A DNA stretch of 38,363 nucleotides from an uncultured Clostridia bacterium (lineage in GTDB: Bacteria; Bacillota; Clostridia; TANB77; CAG-508). Shown here one piece after another: positions 29,194 to 37,536 of the stretch. Every line of letters starts with the position of its first letter. The stretch's first letter is position 1. The notes beneath the pieces were generated by a model that was not told the DNA's origin, did not search any database, and worked only from the letters and a program-made list of their open reading frames with translations. Both the position numbers and the translations under genes were made by a program. The DNA lies in contig CAQPRV010000015.1 of assembly GCA_948857205.1 (NCBI GenBank), positions 1 through 38,363 on the forward strand, read 5' to 3'.

Positions 29194-29337
29194 AAAAGTC
29201 AAATTTGAAGAAAAAATGATATAGGGACTTTTTGAGCTATTTTGAATAAAAAAGAGAAGGCTAAAAGCGTTGAAAATGCTGGATTGCGAAGAATGTACTG
29301 AAAAACAATCTCAAAAGTACCTATTCTCTAAGAAAAA

Positions 29338-29369
29338 ATTTTTTATTCGTTATTACTGGATTGGTTTAA
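29338..29369 (-). repeat. Right terminal inverted repeat of the insertion sequence
   Basis: Inverted match of 27677-27708. The interval 29194-29337 inside the element holds no gene. Confidence 0.8.
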
Positions 29370-29375
29370 AAAAAC

Positions 29376-29404
29376 TTTACAAAAATTTCCTATAATGGTA
29401 CAAT
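29376..29404 (+). promoter_or_regulatory. Promoter of the ibrA cassette
   Basis: TTTACA at 29376-29381, 17 bases, TACAAT at 29399-29404 with extended TG. It begins only 6 bases outside the right end of the insertion sequence. Confidence 0.65.
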
Positions 29405-29437
29405 TTGGAAAGAAGGGAATAAAAAAGGGAAAAATTA

Positions 29438-30727
29438 ATGGCAAAAAAATATTTAGAAAAAAACGTACTAGAAGCAGCAATAGAAAGATTAGAAATAATA
29501 TTTAACAATTTTGAAAATATATATTTTAGCTTTAGTGGAGGAAAAGATAGTTCTGTAATGATACAACTAGCAAATAAAGTAGCTAGTAGAATGAATAAAA
29601 AATTTGATGTATTATATATAGATTTTGAAGCACAATATAGACACACAATAGAACATGTAGAAAGGCTCAAAAAACTACCACAAATAAGGGATTTTTATCA
29701 TATTGCCTTACCAATGGCACTAAGAAATGCAGTATCAGTATTACAACCCAAATGGATATGTTGGGAAGAAGAAAGTAGACATTTGTGGGTAAGAGATATG
29801 CCAAAAGACTGTATAAATATAAAAAATTGCCCATTCAAATGGTTCAAAGAAGGAGAAGAATTTGAAGACTTTATAGTGCAATTTGCAGAATGGTATTTAG
29901 AAAAATATAAAGGAAAAGTTGCATGTGGAGTTGGAATCAGAACAGATGAAAGTCTAAATAGATTTAGAACTATAGCATTTCAGGACAATAAACTAACTTT
30001 TAATAATTATAAATGGACAACAAAGCTAAAAATAAATGAAAGACACATAGATGTATATAACTTTTATCCATTGTATGATTGGACAGTAGAAGATATATGG
30101 GGAGCAGTAAGTCAATTAGACCTAGATTTTAACTATATATATGAATTAATGTATAAAAATGGCTTAGGAATTCATGAACAAAGACTTTGCCAACCATATG
30201 GAGATGATCAAAGAAATGGATTAAATCAATTCAAAGCTTTAGAATATGATACCTGGTCAAAAGTACTAAACCGTGTAAATGGAGTAAACTTTGGTAACAT
30301 ATATTGTAAAAGTACTGCACTTGGAAATATTAAATCATGTAAACCAGAATTTATGTCATGGCAAGAATACTCAGTGTTTTTACTAGAAAGTATTGGAATC
30401 TATAATAGAGATTTAATGTTACATTATTTTAGAAAAATAAAGAAATTTATGATTTGGTATAATAAAAGGTATAATGTTAATCCTAAAGAAATACCAGATA
30501 TAGCAGAATGTAAATTAGAAAACCAGAAAAAAGTAATATCATGGAGAAGAATAGCAAGGGCTATAGAAAAAAATGACTTTTATATGAAAAGACTATCTTT
30601 TGCACAAACAAAAACTGATGATGAAGAACTAAAAAGATTAATACATAGATGGGATAATTTATTAAATAAAAACACAAGAACTGATGATAAAACACTTCAA
30701 AAAGTAATAAAACAACAATATAGTTAA
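29438..30727 (+). CDS. ibrA: PAPS-reductase-like ATP pyrophosphatase (IbrA/YbdN type)
   Basis: The 429-residue protein begins with the PP-loop SGGKDS at residues 33-38, and has the IbrA/YbdN pattern: IDFEAQYRHT, a CGVGIRTDESLNRFR segment, and HEQRLCQPYGDDQR. Enzymes of this fold adenylate a substrate with ATP; true PAPS reductases reduce sulfate, but this branch (with a long C-terminal DUF3440-type part) has no proven reaction. In E. coli it pairs with the ParB-like IbrB as a regulator, and the related DndC acts in DNA phosphorothioation. Here the partner gene follows at 31207. Function in this organism is inferred from that pairing. Confidence 0.85.
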   Translation: MAKKYLEKNVLEAAIERLEIIFNNFENIYFSFSGGKDSSVMIQLANKVASRMNKKFDVLYIDFEAQYRHTIEHVERLKKLPQIRDFYHIALPMALRNAVSVLQPKWICWEEESRHLWVRDMPKDCINIKNCPFKWFKEGEEFEDFIVQFAEWYLEKYKGKVACGVGIRTDESLNRFRTIAFQDNKLTFNNYKWTTKLKINERHIDVYNFYPLYDWTVEDIWGAVSQLDLDFNYIYELMYKNGLGIHEQRLCQPYGDDQRNGLNQFKALEYDTWSKVLNRVNGVNFGNIYCKSTALGNIKSCKPEFMSWQEYSVFLLESIGIYNRDLMLHYFRKIKKFMIWYNKRYNVNPKEIPDIAECKLENQKKVISWRRIARAIEKNDFYMKRLSFAQTKTDDEELKRLIHRWDNLLNKNTRTDDKTLQKVIKQQYS

Positions 30728-30823
30728 AAGTAAGACATAGAGTTAATATCTGTTTTTATACATTAAAGGTTATAGGTAATACCATTTAAAACCTAAATAT
30801 ATTAAATAAGGAAATGAAAATAA

Positions 30824-31204
30824 ATGAACTTAATAAAAAAAATTAATAATAAAACGGAAAATTTCTATCAATATATGGGTAAATTTTTTGGGTCAAGATT
30901 AGTAGAAAAACAAACAAGTGATAGAATTTATGATGACGATAAAAAAGATTGGTATGTATATATAGAAAACGATAATGTAATTGCCTTTGTATCGGTTCAA
31001 AATAAAGTTATAAAAAATGTATATTGTTATAAAGAAGAATATTTAGAAAAACTGTTAAATAAAGTTTGTCAAGAAGAACAAGTTGAGCCAAGTATTCTAA
31101 CAAAACAGTATATGAAAGTTTACAGAAAATGTGGATTTGAAATGATGGATAATGAAATTTATAAGAATTTTATTATGGTACATAGAAAGAGAAAGAAGGA
31201 ATAA
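30824..31204 (+). CDS. Small GNAT-like protein in the ibrA-ibrB cassette
   Basis: The 126-residue protein has a compact N-terminal helix-strand part and ends with the GNAT-type YRKCGFEM followed by a final strand. It is shorter than usual acetyltransferases (about 140-170) and may be a minimal or degenerate form. AAGGAAATGAA precedes the ATG. Its stop is 2 bases before the TTG start of the ParB-like gene, so the three genes form one operon with tight coupling. Substrate unknown. Confidence 0.6.
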   Translation: MNLIKKINNKTENFYQYMGKFFGSRLVEKQTSDRIYDDDKKDWYVYIENDNVIAFVSVQNKVIKNVYCYKEEYLEKLLNKVCQEEQVEPSILTKQYMKVYRKCGFEMMDNEIYKNFIMVHRKRKKE

Positions 31205-31206
31205 TT

Positions 31207-31767
31207 TTGAAAGAAATAGAAATGCCTGTATTAAATGTTAAAATGGTGGATATAAATAAAGTAGTAGCAAATGATTACAACCCCAATAAGGTAGCACCAC
31301 CAGAAATGCAATTATTAAAGCATTCTATAGAAGAAGATGGTTATACACAACCAATTGTAACCTATTATGATAAGGAAAGAGATATATATATTGTTGTTGA
31401 TGGTTTTCATAGATATCGTGTAGCAAAAGAAGAATTCAAATTAAAAGAAATACCAATAGTTACAATTGATAAAGATTTAGAGAACCGTATGGCAAGTACA
31501 ATTAGACATAATAGAGCAAGAGGTACACATCAAATTATTGATATGTCACATATTGTACTAACTTTAACTGCAAACGGCTGGACAGAAGAACAAATTTCAA
31601 AACATTTAGGAATGGAACTTGATGAAATAATTAGACTTAAACAAATTACAGGCTTAAAGGAAACTTTTGCAAATCATGTATTTAGTAAGTCATGGGAAGA
31701 GTTCGAATATAATTTAAAAAGAACAAAACATGAAAGTTTAAAAAATTCCGAAAAAGATATAAGTTAA
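31207..31767 (+). CDS. ibrB: ParB-like protein (IbrB/YbdM type)
   Basis: The 186-residue protein has a ParB/sulfiredoxin-type domain: VVDGFHRYRVAKE (about residues 57-69) for the GxxR nucleotide-binding box and STIRHNRARGTH for the second box, followed by a helix-turn-helix-like helical part (WTEEQISKHLGMELDEI). The TTG at 31207 is the likely start, because GAAGGA lies 6 bases upstream and the next ATG is 21 bases away. ParB-fold proteins hydrolyse CTP or ATP and often bind DNA. Together with the PAPS-reductase-like protein it forms the known IbrA/IbrB pair. Confidence 0.82.
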   Translation: MKEIEMPVLNVKMVDINKVVANDYNPNKVAPPEMQLLKHSIEEDGYTQPIVTYYDKERDIYIVVDGFHRYRVAKEEFKLKEIPIVTIDKDLENRMASTIRHNRARGTHQIIDMSHIVLTLTANGWTEEQISKHLGMELDEIIRLKQITGLKETFANHVFSKSWEEFEYNLKRTKHESLKNSEKDIS

Positions 31768-31783
31768 AATTATAATTTCAACT

Positions 31784-31814
31784 TTTTTCAATTATAACCT
31801 ATAATTGAAAAAAA
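31784..31814. terminator. Terminator after ibrB
   Basis: A perfect 10-base stem TTCAATTATA/TATAATTGAA with T-run on the left and A-run on the right. Confidence 0.75.
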
Positions 31815-31838
31815 TTGAAACATAAAAAGTTAAAAATC

Positions 31839-31867
31839 TTGACAAATTCAAAAATACTATGTAAAAT
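31839..31867 (+). promoter_or_regulatory. Promoter of the T-box/aspS unit
   Basis: TTGACA at 31839-31844, a 17-base spacer and TAAAAT at 31862-31867 with extended TG. Transcription would start about 31874. Confidence 0.8.
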
Positions 31868-31874
31868 GAAATTC

Positions 31875-32083
31875 GTAAAATAAATATAAATTGCGTTTGT
31901 ACTAGGAAAAGTTTTTAGAAATTACTTTAAGAGAGAAAGGGTCAGAGGCTGAGAACCCTTTAAGGTCAACCTAAAAACGAAACACCTAAGAGCAATATAA
32001 AATAAAGTGGAAAATTATAAAATTTTCAAGCTGGGTGGCACCGCGGAAAGTATTTCGTCCCTGCATATGCAAGGGGCTTTTTT
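31875..32083 (+). promoter_or_regulatory. T-box leader of aspS
   Basis: The conserved T-box sequence AAGCTGGGTGGCACCGCGG is at 32028-32046 and the terminator hairpin plus T-run at 32057-32083. Stem I can be folded: GTTTTTAG 31911-31918 with CTAAAAAC 31971-31978, ACTTT 31924-31928 with AAGGT 31962-31966, and AAAGGGT 31936-31942 with ACCCTTT 31955-31961. The specifier loop then holds CAAC, giving AAC (Asn) at 31968-31970. TGGC in the bulge pairs with a tRNA whose discriminator base is G, as in tRNA-Asp and tRNA-Asn. Uncharged tRNA binding would favour antitermination and aspS expression. Confidence 0.9.
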
Positions 32084-32208
32084 TATACAATATGAAAGTC
32101 ATACTTTCCTGTTGTATAAAAAGTTACAATCGCTAGCCTTTTGAGATTTTCTCGTTACGTTAAAAACTCAAATCGGGCGAGAACAAATTAAAGAAAATCT
32201 TATACAAC
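32084..32208. repeat. Dispersed structured repeat, copy B, between the T-box and aspS
   Basis: Complete copy: a 16-base hairpin (32084-32099 and 32103-32118), then the core with TTTGAG/CTCAAA and AGATTTTCT/AGAAAATCT pairings. In addition GTTGTATAA at 32111-32119 can pair with TTATACAAC at 32200-32208. It starts on the terminator T-run and becomes part of the aspS 5' leader. Confidence 0.8.
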
Positions 32209-32241
32209 AAAAAAATATAGCATATTAAAGGAGGTATATAT

Positions 32242-33993
32242 ATGAACGAGTATAGAACACATACTTGTAATGAAATTAGTTTAGAAGATGTAGGAAAGGA
32301 AGTTAGAATTTCTGGTTTTGTAGAAACAATCAGAGACTTTGGTGGACTAGTATTTTTAGATATTAGAGATATGTATGGAATAACGCAAGTTGTTACATCA
32401 GGAGATCCACAAGAGGTTGATTTTGCATCACATATACCAATAGAGTCATCAGTTACAGTATTTGGTACTGTTAGAAAAAGAGATGAAGAAACAATAAATC
32501 CAAAATTAAAAACTGGACTAGTAGAAATTGCAATTAAAGAAATTAAAGTCTTAGGAAAAAGAACCCAAAACTTACCTTTTGAGATAAATTCTGACCAAGA
32601 AGTAAGAGAAGACTTAAGATTAAAATATAGATTTTTAGATTTAAGAAATAATAGATTAAAAGATAATTTACTTTTAAGAGCAAAAGTAATTCAATTTTTA
32701 AGAAATCAAATGATTGAACAAGGTTTTTTAGAGGTTCAAACACCAATACTTACAAGTTCTTCTCCAGAAGGAGCAAGAGATTATCTTGTTCCAAGTCGTT
32801 TGCATGCAGGAAAATTTTATGCTTTACCACAGGCACCACAACAATTTAAACAATTATTAATGGTATCTGGAATAGATAAATATTTTCAAATTGCACCATG
32901 TTTTAGAGATGAAGACGCAAGAGCAGATAGAGCTCCAGGGGAATTTTATCAATTAGATATGGAAATGGCATATGCAACTCAAGAGGATGTATTTAATGCA
33001 ATTGAACCAGTTATGTATAACACTTTTAAAGAATTTTCAAACAAAAAAATTGCCAAATATCCATTTCCACGAATTTCATATAAAGAAGCTATGCTAAAAT
33101 ATGGAACAGATAAACCAGATTTAAGAAATCCATTATTTATTATAGATTTATCTGAATTTTTCAAAAAATGTACTTTTAAACCATTTATAGATAGAACAGT
33201 AAGAGCAATAAAAGTAAAAGGTCATCTATCAAAAGGCTTTCATGAGAAAATGCTTAAATTTGCTACATCTATTGGAATGGCTGGCTTAGGATATTTAGAA
33301 GTTCAAGAAGATTTAAGCTTTAAAGGTCCAATAGATAAATTTATTCCAGCTGAATTAAAACAAGAGTTGTTAAGTCTAGCTGATTTACAAAAAGAGGATA
33401 CTATTTTCTTTATTGCAGATAGTGAAGCAAGAGCAACAGAACTTGCAGGTCAAATAAGAGATGAATTGGGAATTAGATTAGATTTAATTGATGATAATAC
33501 TTTTGAATTTTGCTGGATTGTTGATTTTCCTATGTTTGAGTTAGATGAACATGGAAATTTGGCTTTTAGCCATAATCCTTTTTCTATGCCACAAGGTGGT
33601 TTAGATGCATTAGAGAATAAAGACCCATTAGAAATATTAGCATATCAATATGATATTGTTTGTAACGGTATAGAGTTGTCTTCTGGTGCAGTAAGAAATC
33701 ATGATATTAATGTTATGCTTAAGGCTTTTACTATGGCTGGATATTCGGAAGATGAGGTTAGGTCAAAGTTTGGTGCTTTGTATAATGCTTTTCAATTTGG
33801 TGCTCCTCCTCATGCTGGTGTTGCTCCTGGAGTTGATAGGATGCTTATGTTGTTATCTGGTTCTGATACTATTAGGGAGGTTATTGCTTTTCCTTTGAAT
33901 AGCAAGGCTCAAGATTTAATGATGGGTGCACCAAGTGCAGTTCGCCGTGACCAATTGAGAGATGTTCATATTATGGTTGATATTAAAGATTAA
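32242..33993 (+). CDS. aspS: Aspartate-tRNA ligase
   Basis: The 583-residue enzyme charges tRNA with aspartate using ATP. It has the N-terminal OB-fold anticodon-binding domain (about 1-105), the class II catalytic core with motif 2 (CFRDEDARADRAPGEF, Arg222) and motif 3 (GVDRMLMLL, Arg533), and the bacterial GAD insertion domain (about 285-400). The usual bacterial length is about 590. The start follows AAAGGAGG by 9 bases. It is controlled by the T-box leader upstream. In bacteria without AsnRS this enzyme also misacylates tRNA-Asn for GatCAB; the apparent Asn specifier in the leader hints at that role, but the sequence alone does not settle it. Confidence 0.96.
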   Translation: MNEYRTHTCNEISLEDVGKEVRISGFVETIRDFGGLVFLDIRDMYGITQVVTSGDPQEVDFASHIPIESSVTVFGTVRKRDEETINPKLKTGLVEIAIKEIKVLGKRTQNLPFEINSDQEVREDLRLKYRFLDLRNNRLKDNLLLRAKVIQFLRNQMIEQGFLEVQTPILTSSSPEGARDYLVPSRLHAGKFYALPQAPQQFKQLLMVSGIDKYFQIAPCFRDEDARADRAPGEFYQLDMEMAYATQEDVFNAIEPVMYNTFKEFSNKKIAKYPFPRISYKEAMLKYGTDKPDLRNPLFIIDLSEFFKKCTFKPFIDRTVRAIKVKGHLSKGFHEKMLKFATSIGMAGLGYLEVQEDLSFKGPIDKFIPAELKQELLSLADLQKEDTIFFIADSEARATELAGQIRDELGIRLDLIDDNTFEFCWIVDFPMFELDEHGNLAFSHNPFSMPQGGLDALENKDPLEILAYQYDIVCNGIELSSGAVRNHDINVMLKAFTMAGYSEDEVRSKFGALYNAFQFGAPPHAGVAPGVDRMLMLLSGSDTIREVIAFPLNSKAQDLMMGAPSAVRRDQLRDVHIMVDIKD

Positions 33994-33996
33994 AGA

Positions 33997-34028
33997 TAAA
34001 AGCGATAGAAAAAGTTTCTATCGCTTTT
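33997..34028 (+). terminator. Terminator after aspS
   Basis: A perfect AAAAGCGATAGAAA stem with a short loop and T-run, just after the stop codon. Confidence 0.85.
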
Positions 34029-34052
34029 GGTGAATAAGGTTGACAGTTTCCA

Positions 34053-34292
34053 CTATTTAAGTTTAATATACATTTCAAATTCTTCATCATAAAATTCAAA
34101 ATATACATCAAATTCTATCATCTCTTTAATTTCATTTTGGAACTTTTTTATCCTATGATAAGTTTTCATAGGGAAGGAAATATAAATCCCTTTTATTTGT
34201 TCCCAATCTTTCAAATCCATGCATTCCTTAGTTTTATTAAGATGATTAGTTATTTCTTTTGATATGTTCCGACAAAATCTAGAATCTGTCAT
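34053..34292 (-). CDS. Small unknown protein with an in-frame CGG at codon 8
   Basis: The 79-residue protein has no signal peptide or recognised domain. It is rich in Lys, Glu, Phe and Tyr, with a beta-like C-terminal end (FDVYFEFYDEEFEMYIKLK). AAAAGGAG lies 8 bases before the ATG, a strong ribosome site, so the gene is probably translated. Codon 8 is CGG (34271-34269, minus). If CGG causes a +1 shift here, translation ends after about 13 residues, so either CGG is read as Arg at some rate, the gene is silenced, or it is regulated through this codon. Convergent with aspS. Confidence 0.55.
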   Translation of the reverse strand: MTDSRFCRNISKEITNHLNKTKECMDLKDWEQIKGIYISFPMKTYHRIKKFQNEIKEMIEFDVYFEFYDEEFEMYIKLK

Positions 34293-34534
34293 AGTAAATC
34301 CTCCTTTTACTAATTTATATTATATATACTACTTGTTCTTGAATAGTTCTAATTATTTTTTGTTTTTAATCGTTGCTATAGAGTAACTTAAAGATAAACA
34401 AATAGAAATCTTCTTATATTATTTTTTATTTCGTATAATTAAAGTAAAAATCAAAAGAAAGTACAAATAATGTAAATATAATAAAGAAACTTGAATATAA
34501 TAAAGATATAGAAAATAGAGAGGGAGAAGAACTT

Positions 34535-35710
34535 ATGGATATAAAATATTTTGACAATGCAGCAACAACAAAAGTCAAAAAAGAAGTTGCAGAAGCAATG
34601 CTTCCATATTTACATGAAGAATATGGAAACCCATCATCTTTGTACAGTATAGGAAGAAGAGCAAAAAAAGCAATAGAAGAAGCAAGAAAACAAGTTGCAA
34701 GTCTAATAAATTGCATGCCAAGTGAAATATATTTTACAGGATGTGGTTCAGAAAGTGACAATACTGCTATAAAGGGAATAGCATATGCAAACAAGAGAAA
34801 AGGGAGACATATAATAACATCAAAAATAGAACATCCAGCAGTGCTCCACACTTGCCAATCCTTAGAAAAGCAAGGATTTGAAGTAACATATCTAAGTGTA
34901 GACAAAGAAGGAAAAATAAATATTAGAGAATTACAAAATAGTATAAAAAATGACACAATATTAATAAGCATAATGTTTGCTAATAATGAGATAGGAACAA
35001 TTGAGCCAATATATGAAATTGCTCAAATTGCAAAAATGCACAATATAATCTTTCATACGGATTGTGTTCAAGCCTGTGGAAATATTCCAATAGATGTAAA
35101 GAAAATGGGAATAGATATGCTATCTATGTCTGGTCACAAAATTTATGCACCAAAAGGAATAGGTGCATTATATGTAAGAAATGGAATAGAATTTGAAAAA
35201 TTCATGGATGGAGGGCACCAAGAAAAAAACAAGAGAGGAGGTACAGAAAATGTACCAGGTATTGTAGGATTAGGAAAGGCTTGTGAGTTAGCAAAAAGTA
35301 ATTTAAGCAATCATATGAAACATCTACAAGCTTTAAGAGATTTTTATATTAGTGAGATAGAAAATAAAATTCCTTATGTAAAATTAAATGGTCCAAGAGA
35401 TATGAGATTGCCAGGAAATGCAAATTTTTCTTTTAGATTTGTAGAAGGAGAATCACTATTGTTAAAATTAGATGCAAAAGGTATATGTGCATCAAGTGGT
35501 TCTGCATGTACCTCTGGTTCTTCGGAGCCATCACATGTATTAAAGTCAATTGGTCTTTCAAATGAAATGGCTCAAGGAGCTTTAAGAACTACTTTTGGAG
35601 AAGATAATACTAAAGAAGATGTTGAATATTTAATAAGTTCTCTCCAAGAAATAGTAAGTAATTTAAGAGAAATGTCTCAAGAATATAAGAATTTAAAAAG
35701 GGAGCTATAA
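34535..35710 (+). CDS. Cysteine desulfurase (NifS/IscS family)
   Basis: The 391-residue PLP enzyme removes sulfur from cysteine for iron-sulfur clusters or tRNA thiolation. The PLP lysine is Lys202 in SGHKIYAPKG, and the catalytic cysteine is Cys325 in SSGSACTSGSSEPSHVL, on the long loop typical of the IscS/NifS (group I) type. Full length, with GAGAGGGAGAAGAAC before the ATG. No nifU or iscR follows directly; it ends at a terminator convergent with the next gene. The 34293-34534 upstream interval has several TATAAT-like boxes but no unambiguous promoter. Confidence 0.93.
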   Translation: MDIKYFDNAATTKVKKEVAEAMLPYLHEEYGNPSSLYSIGRRAKKAIEEARKQVASLINCMPSEIYFTGCGSESDNTAIKGIAYANKRKGRHIITSKIEHPAVLHTCQSLEKQGFEVTYLSVDKEGKINIRELQNSIKNDTILISIMFANNEIGTIEPIYEIAQIAKMHNIIFHTDCVQACGNIPIDVKKMGIDMLSMSGHKIYAPKGIGALYVRNGIEFEKFMDGGHQEKNKRGGTENVPGIVGLGKACELAKSNLSNHMKHLQALRDFYISEIENKIPYVKLNGPRDMRLPGNANFSFRFVEGESLLLKLDAKGICASSGSACTSGSSEPSHVLKSIGLSNEMAQGALRTTFGEDNTKEDVEYLISSLQEIVSNLREMSQEYKNLKREL

Positions 35711-35715
35711 AAAAA

Positions 35716-35759
35716 ATAAGAAATCCTCGAATTTACATATGTATTTTCAAGGATTTTAT
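35716..35759. terminator. Terminator between the desulfurase and the convergent dehydrogenase gene
   Basis: Arms AAATCCTCGAA (35721-35731) and TTCAAGGATTT (35746-35756) with a loop containing TACATATGTA. It can serve both convergent genes. Confidence 0.75.
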
Positions 35760-35787
35760 AACTATAATTTATAATAATAGGAATTTT

Positions 35788-37371
35788 TTAAAGTCTCATT
35801 AGAGAAATTGCACATTTTATTCCATCTACTGCAGCAGAGGTTATTCCACCAGCATATCCAGCACCTTCGCCACAAGGATAAACTCCCTTAATATTTGATA
35901 ATAAATTTTCATTTCTAACAATTTTAACAGGAGAAGAACTTCTTGTTTCAACACCTGTTAAAAGACTATCTGGATTTGCAAAACCAGTTAATTTTTTATC
36001 AAAATATAGGATTCCTTCTTTTAAAGTATCAGAAACAAATTTAGGCAATATTTCATTTAGATTAGATAAAGTAACACCTGGAAGGTAAGATGGTTTTATT
36101 GTTCCAACTGTAGAAGATTTAGTATTTTTTAGGAAATCTTCTACTCTTTGAATTGGTGCATAATAATTTGAGCCACCTAATACAAAAGCGTTTTCTTCTA
36201 ATTCTTTTTGAAAATAAATTCCAGCTAAAGGAGAAGTATCTTTAAAATCCTTAGGAGTAACATTAACCAAAATGGCAGAGTTAGCATTTTTGCCATCTCT
36301 TAAAAAAGTACTCATTCCATTAGTAACAATTGTGTTCTTTTCGCTAGAAGAAGCCATAACTACTCCTCCAGGACACATGCAAAAAGTGTAACATGAACGA
36401 CCATTTGGTGAATGATAAGCTAATTTATATTCAGCAGGAGGTAATTTTAATTTTGTAATTGAGCCATATTGTGACTTATTAATTTCATCTTGTAAATGTT
36501 CTATCCTTACTCCAACAGAAAAATTCTTTTTTTCTAATAAAAATCCTTTTTCATAAAGTTTTTCAAAAGTATCTCTTGAACTATGTCCAATAGCTAAAAT
36601 TAAATTATCAGTTGACATTTCAGTAATATTGTTTAAATTATTTGAAGAAATATCCTGACAATAAATAGCTTTTAAAGTATTATTTATTATTTTGAAATCA
36701 ATAACTTTAGTATTAAAGTAAAAAGTAGCTCCATTTAAAATTAGATATTCTCTAATATTTTTAATTATCTTAATTAAATTGTCTGTACCAATATGAGGTT
36801 TAGAAATATATAATATTTGTTCAGGTGCACCGAATTTTACAAATATTTTTAAAACTTCTTTACAAAAAGGATTATTTATTCCTGTAGTTAGTTTACCATC
36901 AGAAAATGTGCCAGCACCACCTTCACCAAATTGTATATTAGAAAAGGTATTTAGTTTACCAAGCTTAAGAAAGTTTTCTATTGTTTTCTTTCTTAGTTCA
37001 ACTGGTTGACCTTGTTCTATAATTATTGGTTTAATGCCATTTTCTATTAAGGTTATTGCTGCAAATAATCCACCTGGACCAGCTCCAATTATAATAGGTC
37101 TTGTGTTTATTTTATTATTTAAAGGTATGTTTGGAAGGGGTGTTTGATTTTTTACTTTTATTAAATTATTATATTTATTTTCGTTTTTTACTTCTATATC
37201 TATTGAATAATTATAATGAACATTCTTTTTGTCTCTTGCATCTATTGATTTTTTTGATATTTTCCAATTTATTATATCTGATTTTTTAATTTTATTTTTT
37301 AATAGTGCTTTTTCAAGTATTTCATTATTAGAAATATCTTCATAAATTTTTATATTGTTTATTCTTAGCAT
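35788..37371 (-). CDS. FAD-dependent dehydrogenase (COG2509 type)
   Basis: The 527-residue flavoprotein has the Rossmann FAD site IIIGAGPGGLFAA (about residue 93) and a second conserved FGEGGAGTFSDGKL segment, followed by the CMCPGGVVMASSSE and YPCGEGAGYAGGITSAAVDG motifs typical of the uncharacterised NAD(FAD)-utilising dehydrogenase family. The N-terminal 90 residues form the small extra domain of this family. ATG 37371 is chosen because GGAGG lies 5 bases upstream; that same sequence would be inside codons if the TTG at 37383 were used. The substrate is unknown. One CGG trinucleotide occurs, but out of frame. Confidence 0.88.
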   Translation of the reverse strand: MLRINNIKIYEDISNNEILEKALLKNKIKKSDIINWKISKKSIDARDKKNVHYNYSIDIEVKNENKYNNLIKVKNQTPLPNIPLNNKINTRPIIIGAGPGGLFAAITLIENGIKPIIIEQGQPVELRKKTIENFLKLGKLNTFSNIQFGEGGAGTFSDGKLTTGINNPFCKEVLKIFVKFGAPEQILYISKPHIGTDNLIKIIKNIREYLILNGATFYFNTKVIDFKIINNTLKAIYCQDISSNNLNNITEMSTDNLILAIGHSSRDTFEKLYEKGFLLEKKNFSVGVRIEHLQDEINKSQYGSITKLKLPPAEYKLAYHSPNGRSCYTFCMCPGGVVMASSSEKNTIVTNGMSTFLRDGKNANSAILVNVTPKDFKDTSPLAGIYFQKELEENAFVLGGSNYYAPIQRVEDFLKNTKSSTVGTIKPSYLPGVTLSNLNEILPKFVSDTLKEGILYFDKKLTGFANPDSLLTGVETRSSSPVKIVRNENLLSNIKGVYPCGEGAGYAGGITSAAVDGIKCAISLMRL

Positions 37372-37440
37372 TTGAACCTCCAATTTTTATAATTATATCA
37401 TATAAATAGTAAAAGTCTTACTACTAAACTATAAAAATCG

Positions 37441-37463
37441 CATAAAAATCTTAAGATTTTATG
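37441..37463. promoter_or_regulatory. Dyad in a divergent promoter region
   Basis: A nearly perfect palindrome (CATAAAAATCTTAAGATTTTATG) lies between two divergent genes. It could be an operator; no regulator is identified. Confidence 0.3.
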
Positions 37464-37536
37464 AATATAAATATATAATTATAAAAATAACTTTCCAAAA
37501 ATATAATTATATTATATAATAAAAACAAGGAAAAAA

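Larger units (their letters stand above)
27677..29369 (+). mobile_element. Complete insertion sequence, about 1.69 kb
   Basis: Two 32-base terminal inverted repeats with about four mismatches flank one DDE transposase gene. A 15-base inner part is perfect (27694-27708 and 29338-29352). I could not define a clear target duplication because the flanks are A-rich. Confidence 0.8.

Noticed and set aside
34426..34971. A 181-codon minus-strand frame overlapping the cysteine desulfurase gene.
   Set aside because: The desulfurase is unmistakable in the other strand, and this frame has no ribosome site.
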